From contig DASZBX010000147.1 of assembly GCA_035943635.1 (NCBI GenBank), positions 124,001 to 188,000 on the forward strand: DNA of 64,000 nt. Direction: 5' to 3'. Source of the stretch: DASZBX01 sp035943635 (GTDB taxonomy: Bacteria > Actinomycetota > Actinomycetes > Streptomycetales > Catenulisporaceae). The translations under genes were made by a program, and so were the position numbers. This document shows, in pieces, positions 52,423-60,823 of this stretch (within the stretch, counting starts at the first letter, position 1; each line of letters opens with the position of its first letter). The notes below the pieces were generated by a model. The model had not been told where the DNA came from. It saw only the letters and a list, made by a program, of their open reading frames with translations, and did no database searches.

Positions 52423-53517
52423 TTACTTCTTCTTCGCGCACACCACGTAGGTCGGCGTCTCGCCGTCAGGCGAGAAGAAGTTCTCCTGGTCGCTGGAGTA
52501 CTTGTCGCACCCCGAGTCGCTGGTGGTGTTGGTCAGCACGCCGAGGGTGACGTAGTTGGCCAGGCTGTTGGAGCAGTCGACCACGTAGGTCTGCACGTCG
52601 TCGCCGGACGGCCGGTAGATGCAGCTGCCCTTCGTCGCGTACCGCAGGTCGTGCTGGCCGTTCGTCGCGGACAGGCAGTACAGGACGCCCGTCCCGTCGC
52701 CGTCGCCGGTCTCCTCGAAGTCGTTGTCGTCGTACTGGTACGGCATGCACAGCGCCGCGTCCGCGGTCGGGTCGCCGGTGGTGCCGTCCGACACGATGCC
52801 GACGACCTTGCCGTCGGAGTCCGCCGAGGAGCAGTCGACCACGGTCACGTCCAGGTTGTCGTTGTCACCCGCGAGGTTGACGCACTGGCCCTTGGTGTAG
52901 GAGGTCGAGCTGAGGTCCGACCCGGAACCCAGGCCCGAGCCCGAGTCCGTGGTGGTGACGTCGTCCGGCGCGGTGGTGGCCGTGCTGTCCGGCGTCGTCG
53001 CGCCCGCGGAGGCGCTGGCCAGCGCGGTCTGGGTCGACGTGGACGCGGCCACCGGGGTGGGCTTGGAGCCGCCGCCGCTGAGCACCACGGCCGCGATGAT
53101 CGCGACGACCACGACCACGGCGCCGATCCCGGCGATCAGCTTGCCGGTGTTGTTCTTCTGTGGCGGGGGCTGCGGGTAGAACCCCTGCTGCGGGTCGCCG
53201 TAGCCGCCCTGGGACGGCGGCTGCCCGTACGGCGCGACGGCGCCGTAGGGGGGCTGGTCGTACGGCTGCTGCTGGTCGTACGCCGTGGGCTGGCCGTACG
53301 GCATGGTCGGCGACGCGGACAGGCCCTGCGACTGGCCGAACGGGTTGTTCGGGTCCGCGGGCTCGGACAGGCCGCCGTAAGGCGGCTGCGGCTGGCCGTA
53401 GGGAGCCTGTCCGTAAGAAGGCGGCTGGCCGTAGTCTGGATTCTGGCCGTACGGCTGCTGCGGCTGCTGGCCGGACGAGGACCACGGCCCGCCATTCGGG
53501 TCATAAGGTTCGGACAA
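52423..53517 (-). CDS. Membrane protein with Pro/Gln/Tyr-rich N-terminus and Cys-rich extracellular domain
   Basis: The 364-residue protein starts MSEPYDPNGGPWSSSGQQPQ with repeated YGQ/PYG units, then one membrane helix (LIAGIGAVVVVVAIIAAVVL), a Ser/Thr/Ala linker, and a soluble C-terminal region with about seven cysteines, probably outside the cell and disulfide-bonded. TTG 53517 is chosen because GGGGGAG lies just upstream and the open extension to 53595 is not related. No family recognised. The layout resembles actinobacterial surface sensors or anchors. Confidence 0.8.
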   Translation of the reverse strand: MSEPYDPNGGPWSSSGQQPQQPYGQNPDYGQPPSYGQAPYGQPQPPYGGLSEPADPNNPFGQSQGLSASPTMPYGQPTAYDQQQPYDQPPYGAVAPYGQPPSQGGYGDPQQGFYPQPPPQKNNTGKLIAGIGAVVVVVAIIAAVVLSGGGSKPTPVAASTSTQTALASASAGATTPDSTATTAPDDVTTTDSGSGLGSGSDLSSTSYTKGQCVNLAGDNDNLDVTVVDCSSADSDGKVVGIVSDGTTGDPTADAALCMPYQYDDNDFEETGDGDGTGVLYCLSATNGQHDLRYATKGSCIYRPSGDDVQTYVVDCSNSLANYVTLGVLTNTTSDSGCDKYSSDQENFFSPDGETPTYVVCAKKK

Positions 53518-53621
53518 GACAACTCCCCCAACGATTATCCAAAACCGGAACGCTAGTTCGTCATGTGGAATACGAAGATAGCGGGTCGGACCCACGCGGT
53601 GGAAGGTGAGTGGCCCGCAGC

Positions 53622-54164
53622 TCAGTCGTGCAGGGTCTGCGCGAGCGCGCGCACGAGCCCCGGAACCAGATCGGGGCCGCTGAGCACGTTGTCGTCGGAG
53701 TCCTTCGCCCGCAGCCGCAGCGCGCAGTCACGCGAACCGTCCCGCAGCACGCCGACCGCGATCCGCACCTCCTGCCGCTCCGGATGCGCGGCCACCCAGG
53801 CGTCGAGGTCGACTCCGTCCCCGTCCGCCGGCAGTTGCTCCTCCACCGACGGCGGCAGCATGATCCGCTCCAGCACCAGCGCCGCGCCGTGCACCGTACC
53901 GGGCCAGGCGAGCGCCGCCAGCGCCTCGTCCAGCGGCTTGCCGCCCGGGAACCCCTCCTGCTCGATCGAGGTGTAAGCCCGCAACGGCCCGATCCGCCCG
54001 TCCAGCGCCACCGTCTCCGGCGCCAGCGCGGCGGCCAGCCGGGGCTCGGCCGCGATCAACTCGGCCGTGTCCACCAGCGCGAACAACCGGGGCTCCTGAT
54101 CCCACCCCTCCTTGGCCACGTGCTGCTCGAGTTCGATCAATGCCTGGGTCAACGCAGCGCTCAT
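53622..54164 (-). CDS. PPA1309 family protein
   Basis: A 180-residue cytoplasmic protein (MSAALTQALIELEQHVAKEG...) matching the actinobacterial PPA1309 family by recognition: RLFALVDTAELIAAEP, WPGTVHGAALVLER, and RDCALRLRAKDSDDNVLSGPDLVPGL split over the end. Function unknown. ATG 54164 is preferred over the open start at 54200. It lies just before the tRNA-fMet gene, on the opposite strand. Confidence 0.78.
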   Translation of the reverse strand: MSAALTQALIELEQHVAKEGWDQEPRLFALVDTAELIAAEPRLAAALAPETVALDGRIGPLRAYTSIEQEGFPGGKPLDEALAALAWPGTVHGAALVLERIMLPPSVEEQLPADGDGVDLDAWVAAHPERQEVRIAVGVLRDGSRDCALRLRAKDSDDNVLSGPDLVPGLVRALAQTLHD

Positions 54165-54240
54165 ACCGCCATTCTCCCCGATCGAAGGGGGTCGTTTCAC
54201 CCCCGTCGGCAGCTGCGTTTCGTGGTGGCCCGATACCGAT

Positions 54241-54270
54241 TTGCCATTCCCGGCGGGCGCAGCATATGAT
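54241..54270 (+). promoter_or_regulatory. Promoter of tRNA-fMet
   Basis: TTGCCA (54241-54246) and TATGAT (54265-54270), 18 bases apart, lie just upstream of the tRNA. Confidence 0.55.
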
Positions 54271-54283
54271 TAAGGCATACCGA

Positions 54284-54357
54284 CGCGGGGTGGAGCAGCT
54301 CGGTAGCTCGCTGGGCTCATAACCCAGAGGTCGCAGGTTCAAATCCTGTCCCCGCTA
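54284..54357 (+). tRNA. Initiator tRNA-fMet (CAT)
   Basis: The acceptor begins CGCGGGG and ends CCCCGCT plus discriminator A, leaving the 1-72 pair mismatched. The anticodon stem CTGGG-CTCATAA-CCCAG has three consecutive G-C pairs and anticodon CAT. Both are marks of the initiator tRNA. CCA is not encoded. Integrase remnant DNA follows, so its 3' end is a likely past attachment site. Confidence 0.95.
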
Positions 54358-54364
54358 CACAGGT

Positions 54365-54396
54365 CAGAGGCCCCCCGGGAAACCGGGGGGCCTCTG
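54365..54396 (+). terminator. Terminator after tRNA-fMet
   Basis: A perfect 14-bp stem, CAGAGGCCCCCCGG (54365-54378) and 54383-54396, closes a GAAA tetraloop. Confidence 0.75.
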
Positions 54397-54432
54397 CTGT
54401 TGGGTCTAACCCCTAGTTTGGTGACGAGGCCT

Positions 54433-54655
54433 CTATTCGCCACCCTCTTCCGGCTCACTCGGGCCAAGTGCCGCGGGAAGGATCAGCTGCGCCATGGCGT
54501 CGGCGACCTTCCGATCGTCGTCCTCGCCTCCGTAGACCTCCATGGTGAAGGCCATGGAGGCGTGCCCGACTCGGCGGCTGAGTGCGTTCGTGTCCAAGTT
54601 TGCCCGGCGGCAACGAAGCTGTGGCGGGCTTCATGCCGTTTGATGACTGGCAGCC
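54433..54655 (-). pseudogene. C-terminal remnant of a tyrosine recombinase (integrase)
   Basis: On the minus strand one frame reads HEARHSFVA (the catalytic HxxR box), then shifts by a base or small deletion into ANLDTNALSRRVGHASMAF, followed by TMEVYGGEDDDRKVADAMAQ and a stop at 54433-54435. This is the end of an actinomycete phage/ICE integrase, with the active Tyr in EVYGG. The N-terminus is missing. Its position against tRNA-fMet, tail towards the tRNA, fits an integrative element that once used this site. Confidence 0.75.
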
Positions 54656-54671
54656 CTGCCTTCAGCGTTTA

Positions 54672-54687
54672 TTACCTCTGGAGGTAA
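54672..54687. promoter_or_regulatory. Palindromic candidate operator of abiE-like operon
   Basis: TTACCTC (54672-54678) and GAGGTAA (54681-54687) form a perfect inverted repeat 33 bases before the antitoxin start. AbiEi antitoxins are known to bind inverted repeats in their own promoter. TAATAAT at 54707-54713 may be part of the -10. Confidence 0.55.
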
Positions 54688-54719
54688 CTTTCGCTGCAAG
54701 CATATGTAATAATTGCTGC

Positions 54720-55784
54720 ATGAAGCGAGCTGAGGCATTGGCGATCTTGGGCGGGCTGGCATCAGACCAGTACGGCCTGATTACCGCTGCCCTGGCCAAG
54801 ACGCGCGGAGTGGACGGGGTAACGCTGCTGCGCTTGTGCGATGCAGACCTGTTGGAAAACGTGGGGCGCGGCATCTACCTACTACCAGGCGCGGTCAGGC
54901 CGTCGCATCTGGAGATCAGGGTGGCGTGGCTGCGGCTCGATCCGGTGCGCCCGGCCTGGGCGAGAAATGGTCGCGGGAAGAAGGACGGGGTTGTCTCGCA
55001 CAGTTCAGCGTGCCTGCTCCACGAACTCGGTGATATTCCCACGCCGAAGGTCGAACTGACGGTGCCGGGTCGGTTGACCACCCGTGAGCCGGGGGTCGAA
55101 CTGCACCAGCATCCCGGACCGCTGAGCCCAGACGAGGTCATGGTCGTTGACGGGTTGCCCGTAACAAGCGCTGAGCGCACAATCGTGGACCTGCTGCAAA
55201 GTGGCGCGGACGCCGGGCACGTGGGCGGAGTCGTTGTTGACGCCGAGCATCGTGGATTAGTGGATTTCGACGCGCTGGCGGCACGTGTGGAACGTTTTGC
55301 GGATCACTATGCGGTGCCTGAGGGTTCCGGGAGGGAACTGCTGTCGACCTTGGCTGCGGCGGCTGGGCAGCAGCTTAATCGCGACGCTGTGGCCGAGGTG
55401 TGGAAGGAGTGGGTGACTGTTGGAGCCGCTGCAGGCTATGAAGACGCGGTACGCCAAATCCTGCAAATGAAACCTGCAAATGCGTCGTGGACGAAGACAG
55501 TGAACCCGGCTTCGTTGTTGGTGCCTGCCGAGGTTGTGAAGAGCCTGCGCAGCCCGGTGGTGTCTGACTTCCTGGCCAAGTTTCAGGATGCGACCAAGTA
55601 CGCGGCTGCACAGCAAGAGCTAACGGAAGCACTGTCCACGATGAAAACTGTGAGCGAGGCCGTGGCCACGTTCCAGCTGATCGCCAACGAATTCAGCAAC
55701 CCAATGGTCAGAACGGCGCTTGCTGTTGCCGGTGCGCAGATCATGGCGGACCACGACGACGAAACACCTGAGGATGAAGCTTGA
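54720..55784 (+). CDS. AbiEi-family antitoxin (type IV TA)
   Basis: The 354-residue protein has an N-terminal winged-helix-like AbiEi domain (QYGLITAALAKTRGVDGVTL, then VGRGIYLLPG), a middle region with SSACLLHELGDIPTPKVELTV and TSAERTIVDLL, and a C-terminal extension of about 130 residues. AbiEi proteins repress their operon and counter the AbiEii toxin without direct binding. ATG 54720 lies 33 bases after a palindrome. Its stop overlaps the toxin start (TTGA), so the pair is coupled. Lower third-position GC than the core genes. Confidence 0.85.
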   Translation: MKRAEALAILGGLASDQYGLITAALAKTRGVDGVTLLRLCDADLLENVGRGIYLLPGAVRPSHLEIRVAWLRLDPVRPAWARNGRGKKDGVVSHSSACLLHELGDIPTPKVELTVPGRLTTREPGVELHQHPGPLSPDEVMVVDGLPVTSAERTIVDLLQSGADAGHVGGVVVDAEHRGLVDFDALAARVERFADHYAVPEGSGRELLSTLAAAAGQQLNRDAVAEVWKEWVTVGAAAGYEDAVRQILQMKPANASWTKTVNPASLLVPAEVVKSLRSPVVSDFLAKFQDATKYAAAQQELTEALSTMKTVSEAVATFQLIANEFSNPMVRTALAVAGAQIMADHDDETPEDEA

Positions 55785-56710
55785 AAAAGAGCTACGCCAC
55801 CCCGGCGGCAATGGAGAAGGCAATCCGGTCCAAAGCGCAGCAGCTCTCGGTCAAAACTGGCATTTCGACCGGCGACCTAGTGCTGCGGTTCCACTATCAG
55901 CGCCTGCTGGCCCGGGTTTTCCAGGAAGAAGGCTGGATGCTCAAGGGTGGACAGGCATTGCTGGTGCGGTTCCCTGAGCAAGCTCGGGCCAGCCGGGACG
56001 CCGACCTATTCCGGCCCGGAGCAGAGGGTCTTGAGGAGGCTCTGGCGGCACTCAAGAGTGCCGCTGAATTGGACCTAGAGGACTTCTTCCGGTTCTCAGT
56101 CAAGTCCCACAAGCGGTCTACGGCCGGGGCTGGGAACGGGGCAAAGGTTCACATTGAAGTGCAGATCGGAGTGCAGAGGAAAGACCCGCTCAGTGTTGAC
56201 GTGGTGGTCAAAAGAACACCGACCGGCAAGCCGACTGAGATGCGCCTAAAGCCGGCTGTGCCAGTTGACTGGCCGGATACCTGGCCACTGGTGCTTCTCT
56301 ACCCTCTGCAGGACCACGTGGCCGACAAGATATGCGCGATGTACGAGATGCACGAGCGCATCTCGGGGCTGGACTCACCGTCCACCCGGTTCCGTGATCT
56401 TGCGGATCTTCTACTCATCTCCCAAAAGGAGGTGATCGAAGGACGTGGCGTGCAGTTCGCACTCTCGGTGGAGGTGCCGCGGCGCCGGGCCCTGGGGACC
56501 AAGCTGACCTTGCCTTCCTCGTTCCAGGTTCCAGATCCGGCATCCTGGACCCAGAATTACCCTGCGGCCGCGACCGCGGTCACTGGTCTGCGCGGGTGTC
56601 AGACTTTGGACGAAGCGTCGGCTGCTGCCGATGCATTTATTACCCCGCTGCTGGCAGCCAGCGACCCGGGCGTCTGGAATCCGATGGCGGCATGTTGGAC
56701 GCGGCACTGA
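55781..56710 (+). CDS. AbiEii/AbiGii-family nucleotidyltransferase toxin
   Basis: A 309-residue DUF1814-type nucleotidyltransferase. GG at 56-57 in WMLKGGQALLVRF and the acidic pair D73/D75 in SRDADLF form the polymerase beta-like active site; DHVADKICAMYE and RDLADLLL fit the later motifs. Related toxins modify tRNA or bind GTP and block growth, often during phage infection. TTG 55781 overlaps the antitoxin stop, with GAGG upstream. All catalytic residues I can check are present. Confidence 0.87.
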   Translation: MKKSYATPAAMEKAIRSKAQQLSVKTGISTGDLVLRFHYQRLLARVFQEEGWMLKGGQALLVRFPEQARASRDADLFRPGAEGLEEALAALKSAAELDLEDFFRFSVKSHKRSTAGAGNGAKVHIEVQIGVQRKDPLSVDVVVKRTPTGKPTEMRLKPAVPVDWPDTWPLVLLYPLQDHVADKICAMYEMHERISGLDSPSTRFRDLADLLLISQKEVIEGRGVQFALSVEVPRRRALGTKLTLPSSFQVPDPASWTQNYPAAATAVTGLRGCQTLDEASAAADAFITPLLAASDPGVWNPMAACWTRH

Positions 56711-56760
56711 ACGGGCGGAACACCGGTCACACCGCCGACTGGTCACTACGCAGCGCATCA

Positions 56761-56780
56761 CATGACGCATTCGCGTCATG
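56761..56780 (+). terminator. Hairpin after abiEii-like gene
   Basis: CATGACGC (56761-56768) pairs with GCGTCATG (56773-56780) around an ATTC loop. Confidence 0.5.
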
Positions 56781-56820
56781 ATCGGTAATCATTCCGCCAG
56801 CTGAGTGGGGATCACCCTGC

Positions 56821-56880
56821 TGAAATAAATGCTAGTCACATCTGCCATTTGTGGTAAATGAATTCATTAATGCATCCCGC
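56821..56880. promoter_or_regulatory. AT-rich upstream region of caspase-kinase gene
   Basis: This 60-base stretch is clearly AT-rich against its surroundings and contains the palindrome AATGAATTCATT (56857-56868) and the inverted pair CATTT/AAATG. It may bind a regulator. A TAGGCT -10-like box follows at 56951-56956. Confidence 0.4.
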
Positions 56881-56992
56881 TTGTCTTTGGCCTCGTTGAG
56901 ATCATCTCGCTGGATTCTGGCGAAATCCTGCCGCGGTAGCACGGTCGGACTAGGCTGACCGAGGTCGAATCCATCGCGAGGCGGGAGTGAAC

Positions 56993-59245
56993 ATGAGTGG
57001 GCGATTGGCCTTGGTCACTGGTGTGAGCGAATATTCTGGGCGGTGGTCATCACTCAAGAGCTGTGTCAATGACGCCGACCAGATAGCTGATGTCTTGACT
57101 TTCCCTGAATATGGATTCTCAGTGACCCTGCTGCTGAACGGCGAGGTGACGAAGGCTGCGGTTTTTCGCTGGATGGTCGAAGCCAAGAATTCCGGTGCCG
57201 AGCAGGTTGTGTTCTACTTTGCCGGACACGGCGCAACCACTGAACTCGGAACCTTTCTCGTGTGTAGTGACAACAGCGACTTCGATGAGGGCATTTCTCT
57301 GCCCGAGCTGATGCGCATCGCCGATCCGGGGGTGGATGCGCCGAGTCAGGTTCTTTTCCTGTTGGACTGCTGCCACTCCGGGGGAGCGGTCAATCCCGGC
57401 CCCGGGCGAGGGATACCGGTGCGCAGCGTAGGCAAGTCTGATGTGGTCCAAGCTGTACGGCAGATCGACCCGGCGTGCGTAGTCATCGCCGCTTGCACGG
57501 AGTCGCAGCCGGCCTGGGAAGTGACCAATCTCGGCCATGGAGTCTTCACATATCATTTGCTCTCAGCGTTGATGGGCGATGCCGCAGACCACACCGGGGA
57601 GGTGACGGCCAACAGCGTCTACGAAGTGATCTCGCGGGAGATGGACAGCCGGGACGGCCATGTACAGACTCCGGTGTTCGGCGGCAGGGTTCAGGGACGG
57701 ATGGTGCTGGGGCGGGACTTCAGCCCGGCACTTCTGCCGCCGCGTCCTGACCAGGAATATGCGCAATACGAAGCGGAAGCACAAGATTACCTTGACAGAT
57801 ACAGCAGATTTAAATCCGGCTTCGACCCGATGACCTGGCGATCCGAAGGTTATTTTGCGGCGTGCCGGAAGCTGGAGGTGATCTCCAAATGGTTTGACGA
57901 GAAAGACAAGGTGCAAGGACTCACCGTCAGGCCGGAATACAAACATTCTCGTGAAACACTCGCTCGCCATCAAAGCGAGCTGGGTCTCGTGGAATCCGAT
58001 ACCCGAACGCGGTGGGGTGTACTCGAGGCTGTTATCGGTGCGGGCGGCTTCGGTAAAGTCTGGAAGGTGGCCCGTGGCGAGGGCGAGTACATGGCATATA
58101 AGCTCTACCATGTCAATGATTTACATGACCGCGAGAAGGTCAAGCGGTTTCAGAACGGTTATGAGGCGATGCGGATGCTGGCCCATCCCCGTATCGTCTC
58201 GGTACACGAGTACAGCGATTGCCCGCCCGGGTTCACCATGGACTTCATCAACGGCAGCAACCTGCGGGAGTTGGATCCGGCAAGGTTCATGGAGCCCATG
58301 GAGATCCTCGACATTCTTCTGAAGTCGGCCGAAGCGATCGAGCACGCTCACGATCACGAGGTGATCCATCGTGACATCAAGCCTGAAAACATCATCTGCA
58401 GGCTTGACGAAGCCGGTGTCTATCAGCCATATCTGACCGATTTCGACCTGGCGTGGTTCACGACGCAGACCCAGAAGGCGACGAAGACGGCGATGGGGGT
58501 CGTTTATTATGCCGCGCCCGAACAGTTCATAGCTTTCGATCCCAAGGTGGCGCGCAGCCGCAACCCGACGTTGGACGTCTTCTCGTTTGGCCAGCTGATG
58601 TACTTCTGCCTGCTGGGGCGGGATCCGGATCCGCTGAGTATCGATGACAACGGCCAGAACCTCAGCCGCAAGCTGGCTCAATCGTGTTCGACCGAAGTGT
58701 CGAACGCGATAGTGGATTTGTACCGGCGCTGCACCAGATTTGAGGCATCGGCGCGGATCCAGAGATTTTCCGAGGTGGGATCCGCAGTCCGTGCCATACA
58801 TCAGGATGTCATGCATAGCGACGCAGGGGCTGTCATCAGCTCGGAAGGCTATACGAAGGAAGTCATCTACCAGATGACGAACATGCTGCCTTCCAGCGAG
58901 AAGACACCGTCATTCACCACCGTCTCGGGCCAGTGGCAGGTGACTTTTGAATGGAAGACGAAGAGCCGTAGGCACTCGACCACGGATGAACTGCAAATGC
59001 ATGTCGAGCCTACCGGTCGAATGGCTTTGGAGAATCGATCCAATTCACAGATGCGCGACGTATTCAACCGCCGCGTGGATCGAGCTATTTCCGCCGAGGG
59101 TTTCAGCCAGCGTGCGAAGCGTCATCCGGGCAAGCGCGGCGCTTTTTCCTTTTACTTGGAATGGAGGCCGATCAGCATCAATCGGACCGACGCACTTGAA
59201 CTGTGTACCCTGCTGCGCGCCGTGCTTGTGTCCTTGAGTTCCTGA
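56993..59245 (+). CDS. Caspase-like protease fused to Ser/Thr protein kinase
   Basis: A 750-residue fusion. Residues 1-245 are a peptidase C14 (caspase/metacaspase-like) domain: SCVNDADQIADVL, catalytic His79 in YFAGHG, catalytic Cys127 in LLDCCHSGG, and AACTESQPAWE. A 95-residue linker leads to a protein kinase (about 340-605): GAGGFGKV (349-356), Lys370, HRDIKPEN (459-466), DFD in place of DFG (483-485) and APE (508-510). The last 145 residues form an unrecognised domain. Both sets of catalytic residues are present. By analogy with bacterial caspase-like defence proteins it may trigger cell suicide; this is inference. ATG 56993 follows GGGAG; GTG 56987 is the alternative. Confidence 0.93.
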   Translation: MSGRLALVTGVSEYSGRWSSLKSCVNDADQIADVLTFPEYGFSVTLLLNGEVTKAAVFRWMVEAKNSGAEQVVFYFAGHGATTELGTFLVCSDNSDFDEGISLPELMRIADPGVDAPSQVLFLLDCCHSGGAVNPGPGRGIPVRSVGKSDVVQAVRQIDPACVVIAACTESQPAWEVTNLGHGVFTYHLLSALMGDAADHTGEVTANSVYEVISREMDSRDGHVQTPVFGGRVQGRMVLGRDFSPALLPPRPDQEYAQYEAEAQDYLDRYSRFKSGFDPMTWRSEGYFAACRKLEVISKWFDEKDKVQGLTVRPEYKHSRETLARHQSELGLVESDTRTRWGVLEAVIGAGGFGKVWKVARGEGEYMAYKLYHVNDLHDREKVKRFQNGYEAMRMLAHPRIVSVHEYSDCPPGFTMDFINGSNLRELDPARFMEPMEILDILLKSAEAIEHAHDHEVIHRDIKPENIICRLDEAGVYQPYLTDFDLAWFTTQTQKATKTAMGVVYYAAPEQFIAFDPKVARSRNPTLDVFSFGQLMYFCLLGRDPDPLSIDDNGQNLSRKLAQSCSTEVSNAIVDLYRRCTRFEASARIQRFSEVGSAVRAIHQDVMHSDAGAVISSEGYTKEVIYQMTNMLPSSEKTPSFTTVSGQWQVTFEWKTKSRRHSTTDELQMHVEPTGRMALENRSNSQMRDVFNRRVDRAISAEGFSQRAKRHPGKRGAFSFYLEWRPISINRTDALELCTLLRAVLVSLSS

Positions 59246-59249
59246 CGAC

Positions 59250-59280
59250 GGGCCCGATCCATTCCCCCTGGACCGGGCCC
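59250..59280. terminator. Terminator after caspase-kinase gene
   Basis: GGGCCCG (59250-59256) pairs with CGGGCCC (59274-59280), with an extra CC/GG pair inside. It lies between convergent genes. Confidence 0.5.
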
Positions 59281-59298
59281 CGCGGCCTTCATCGAAGA

Positions 59299-59763
59299 TC
59301 AGTTGTTCCCAGTGATCTGCTGGCGCAGGCACTGAGAATACTGGGTGCTGTCGTTCTGGTACTGGACGCAGTTCTGGGCCTTGTTCAGCACCCAGAAGCC
59401 GAGAATCAGCACAGCAGCCGAAACCGCCATGGCGATGGCCGAGGTGATGATCCCGCCGATGGCCATGCCGCGGCCGGCGCCGGTGCGCTTGGCGGTGCGC
59501 AGGCTGATGATGCCCAGGATCAGGCCGACGATGCCCAGGGCGCCGCCGATCAGGAAGAACGAGGTGACGAGGCCGATGATGCCCAGGGTGAGGGCGGCGA
59601 TGGCCATGCCGTTGCGGGCGGGCTGCTGCATCTGCGGGTAGCCGTAGCCGCCCGGAGCCTGCGGGTAGGTCCCGTAGGGCGCCGCGTAGGGGGCGTCGGA
59701 GTCATTCGGTTGACCCGGGTAAGGGGACTGGTAGTTGCCAGGCTGTGCGTTCGGGTCTGACAT
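59299..59763 (-). CDS. DUF4190 membrane protein
   Basis: The 154-residue protein has a Pro/Tyr/Gly-rich N-terminus of about 50 residues, then two hydrophobic hairpins (NGMAIAALTLGIIGLVTSFF and GGALGIVGLILGIISL; GMAIGGIITSAIAMAVSAAVL), typical of DUF4190. Two cysteines occur in the C-terminal tail. ATG 59763 is preferred over the open frame to 60714, which overlaps the next gene. Function unknown; the kinase at 34706 has a similar membrane module. Confidence 0.82.
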   Translation of the reverse strand: MSDPNAQPGNYQSPYPGQPNDSDAPYAAPYGTYPQAPGGYGYPQMQQPARNGMAIAALTLGIIGLVTSFFLIGGALGIVGLILGIISLRTAKRTGAGRGMAIGGIITSAIAMAVSAAVLILGFWVLNKAQNCVQYQNDSTQYSQCLRQQITGNN

Positions 59764-59972
59764 CGATGACTGCCTCGGAGAGATAATGTGCGTGTAGTGA
59801 CAGGTCGCGAGCCTAGTCGATTCGCTGCCGCGGCAATAGTGGGCACGAGTCGGGCGCCCGCGCGCCGGGTGCGGCCGAGGAAGCGAAGGCGGCTGGCGGC
59901 GGGGGCGGCAGCCGGGCCGGAGCGGGCCGGAGCGGGTCAAAAACGAAGCGGACCGGCCCGGCACGACGGGGA

Positions 59973-60671
59973 TCAGCCGGACGCCCGCAGCGCGGCGGCG
60001 ATCCGGGCGCGGCCGTCGCCGCCGACGTTCGGGCCGGGCTGGAGCGCCATCTGGAGCAGGGCGTTGAAGCTGGCCAGCACCTCGCGGGCGTTGTCGTGCA
60101 GGTACTGGCCCTTGCCCAGCCACCAGCCGCGGTCGCCGTCGCCCACGCCGTACGCGGTGATCCCGGCCGTGCGGCAGAGCATGACCGCGCGCGGGACGTG
60201 GAACGACTGGCTGATCACGATCGCGTGGTCGATGCCGAAGACCTGCTTGGCGCGGATGCAGGACTGCCAGGTGTCGAAGCCGTCCGGGTCGATCACGATG
60301 ATCTTCTCCGGGACGCCGTGGTCGACCAGGTAGTCGTTCATCGCCTGGGTCTCGTTGTACTTGATGTCGTGGTTGTCCCCGGTCACCAGGAACACCTTGA
60401 TCTTGTCGGCGTGCCACAGGGAGACGGCCAGGTCCAGCCGGGAGGCGAGGTACGGCGACGGCTCGTCGTTCTTCTCCCCGGCGCCCAGGATGATGCCGAC
60501 CGGTTCGGCCGGGACGGCGGCGATCGAGCGCACATCCGTGTTCCCGACCGCACTCACGACCGCGATCGGCAGGAAGAGCAGTGTGACGAGGATCACCGAC
60601 GCCTGGTAGATCCGGCGCCACCTGCGGCGCCGCTGCCAGGCCGGGCGGGCCCCGTCCGTGCTCGAACGCAT
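59973..60671 (-). CDS. DUF218 (YdcF/SanA-like) membrane-anchored protein
   Basis: A 232-residue protein with a basic N-terminus, one membrane helix (IYQASVILVTLLFLPIAVVS) and a DUF218 domain: GIILGAGEKNDEPSPYLASRL, FLVTGDNHDIKYNE and VISQSFHVPRAVMLCR. SanA/YdcF proteins affect envelope integrity and vancomycin sensitivity in other bacteria; the activity is not settled. About 209 bases upstream of the DUF4190 gene contain nothing recognised. Confidence 0.88.
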   Translation of the reverse strand: MRSSTDGARPAWQRRRRWRRIYQASVILVTLLFLPIAVVSAVGNTDVRSIAAVPAEPVGIILGAGEKNDEPSPYLASRLDLAVSLWHADKIKVFLVTGDNHDIKYNETQAMNDYLVDHGVPEKIIVIDPDGFDTWQSCIRAKQVFGIDHAIVISQSFHVPRAVMLCRTAGITAYGVGDGDRGWWLGKGQYLHDNAREVLASFNALLQMALQPGPNVGGDGRARIAAALRASG

Positions 60672-60823
60672 CGCCGCCCGCTCCTTCGCCGTTCCCGATT
60701 CTCGTCCATGCCACGCCGCCGCCGCCGAGGATGATCGGCTTCGTCGGCTGAAGGACGAGCCTACCGGGCGCGCCGGTTGCGACTGGATGAATCAGTGCAG
60801 GCAGCAGGGCACAGCACAGCGCC

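Noticed and set aside
59246..59300. Right attachment site of the tRNA-fMet island
   Set aside because: No match to the tRNA 3' end could be seen here; only a terminator is present.
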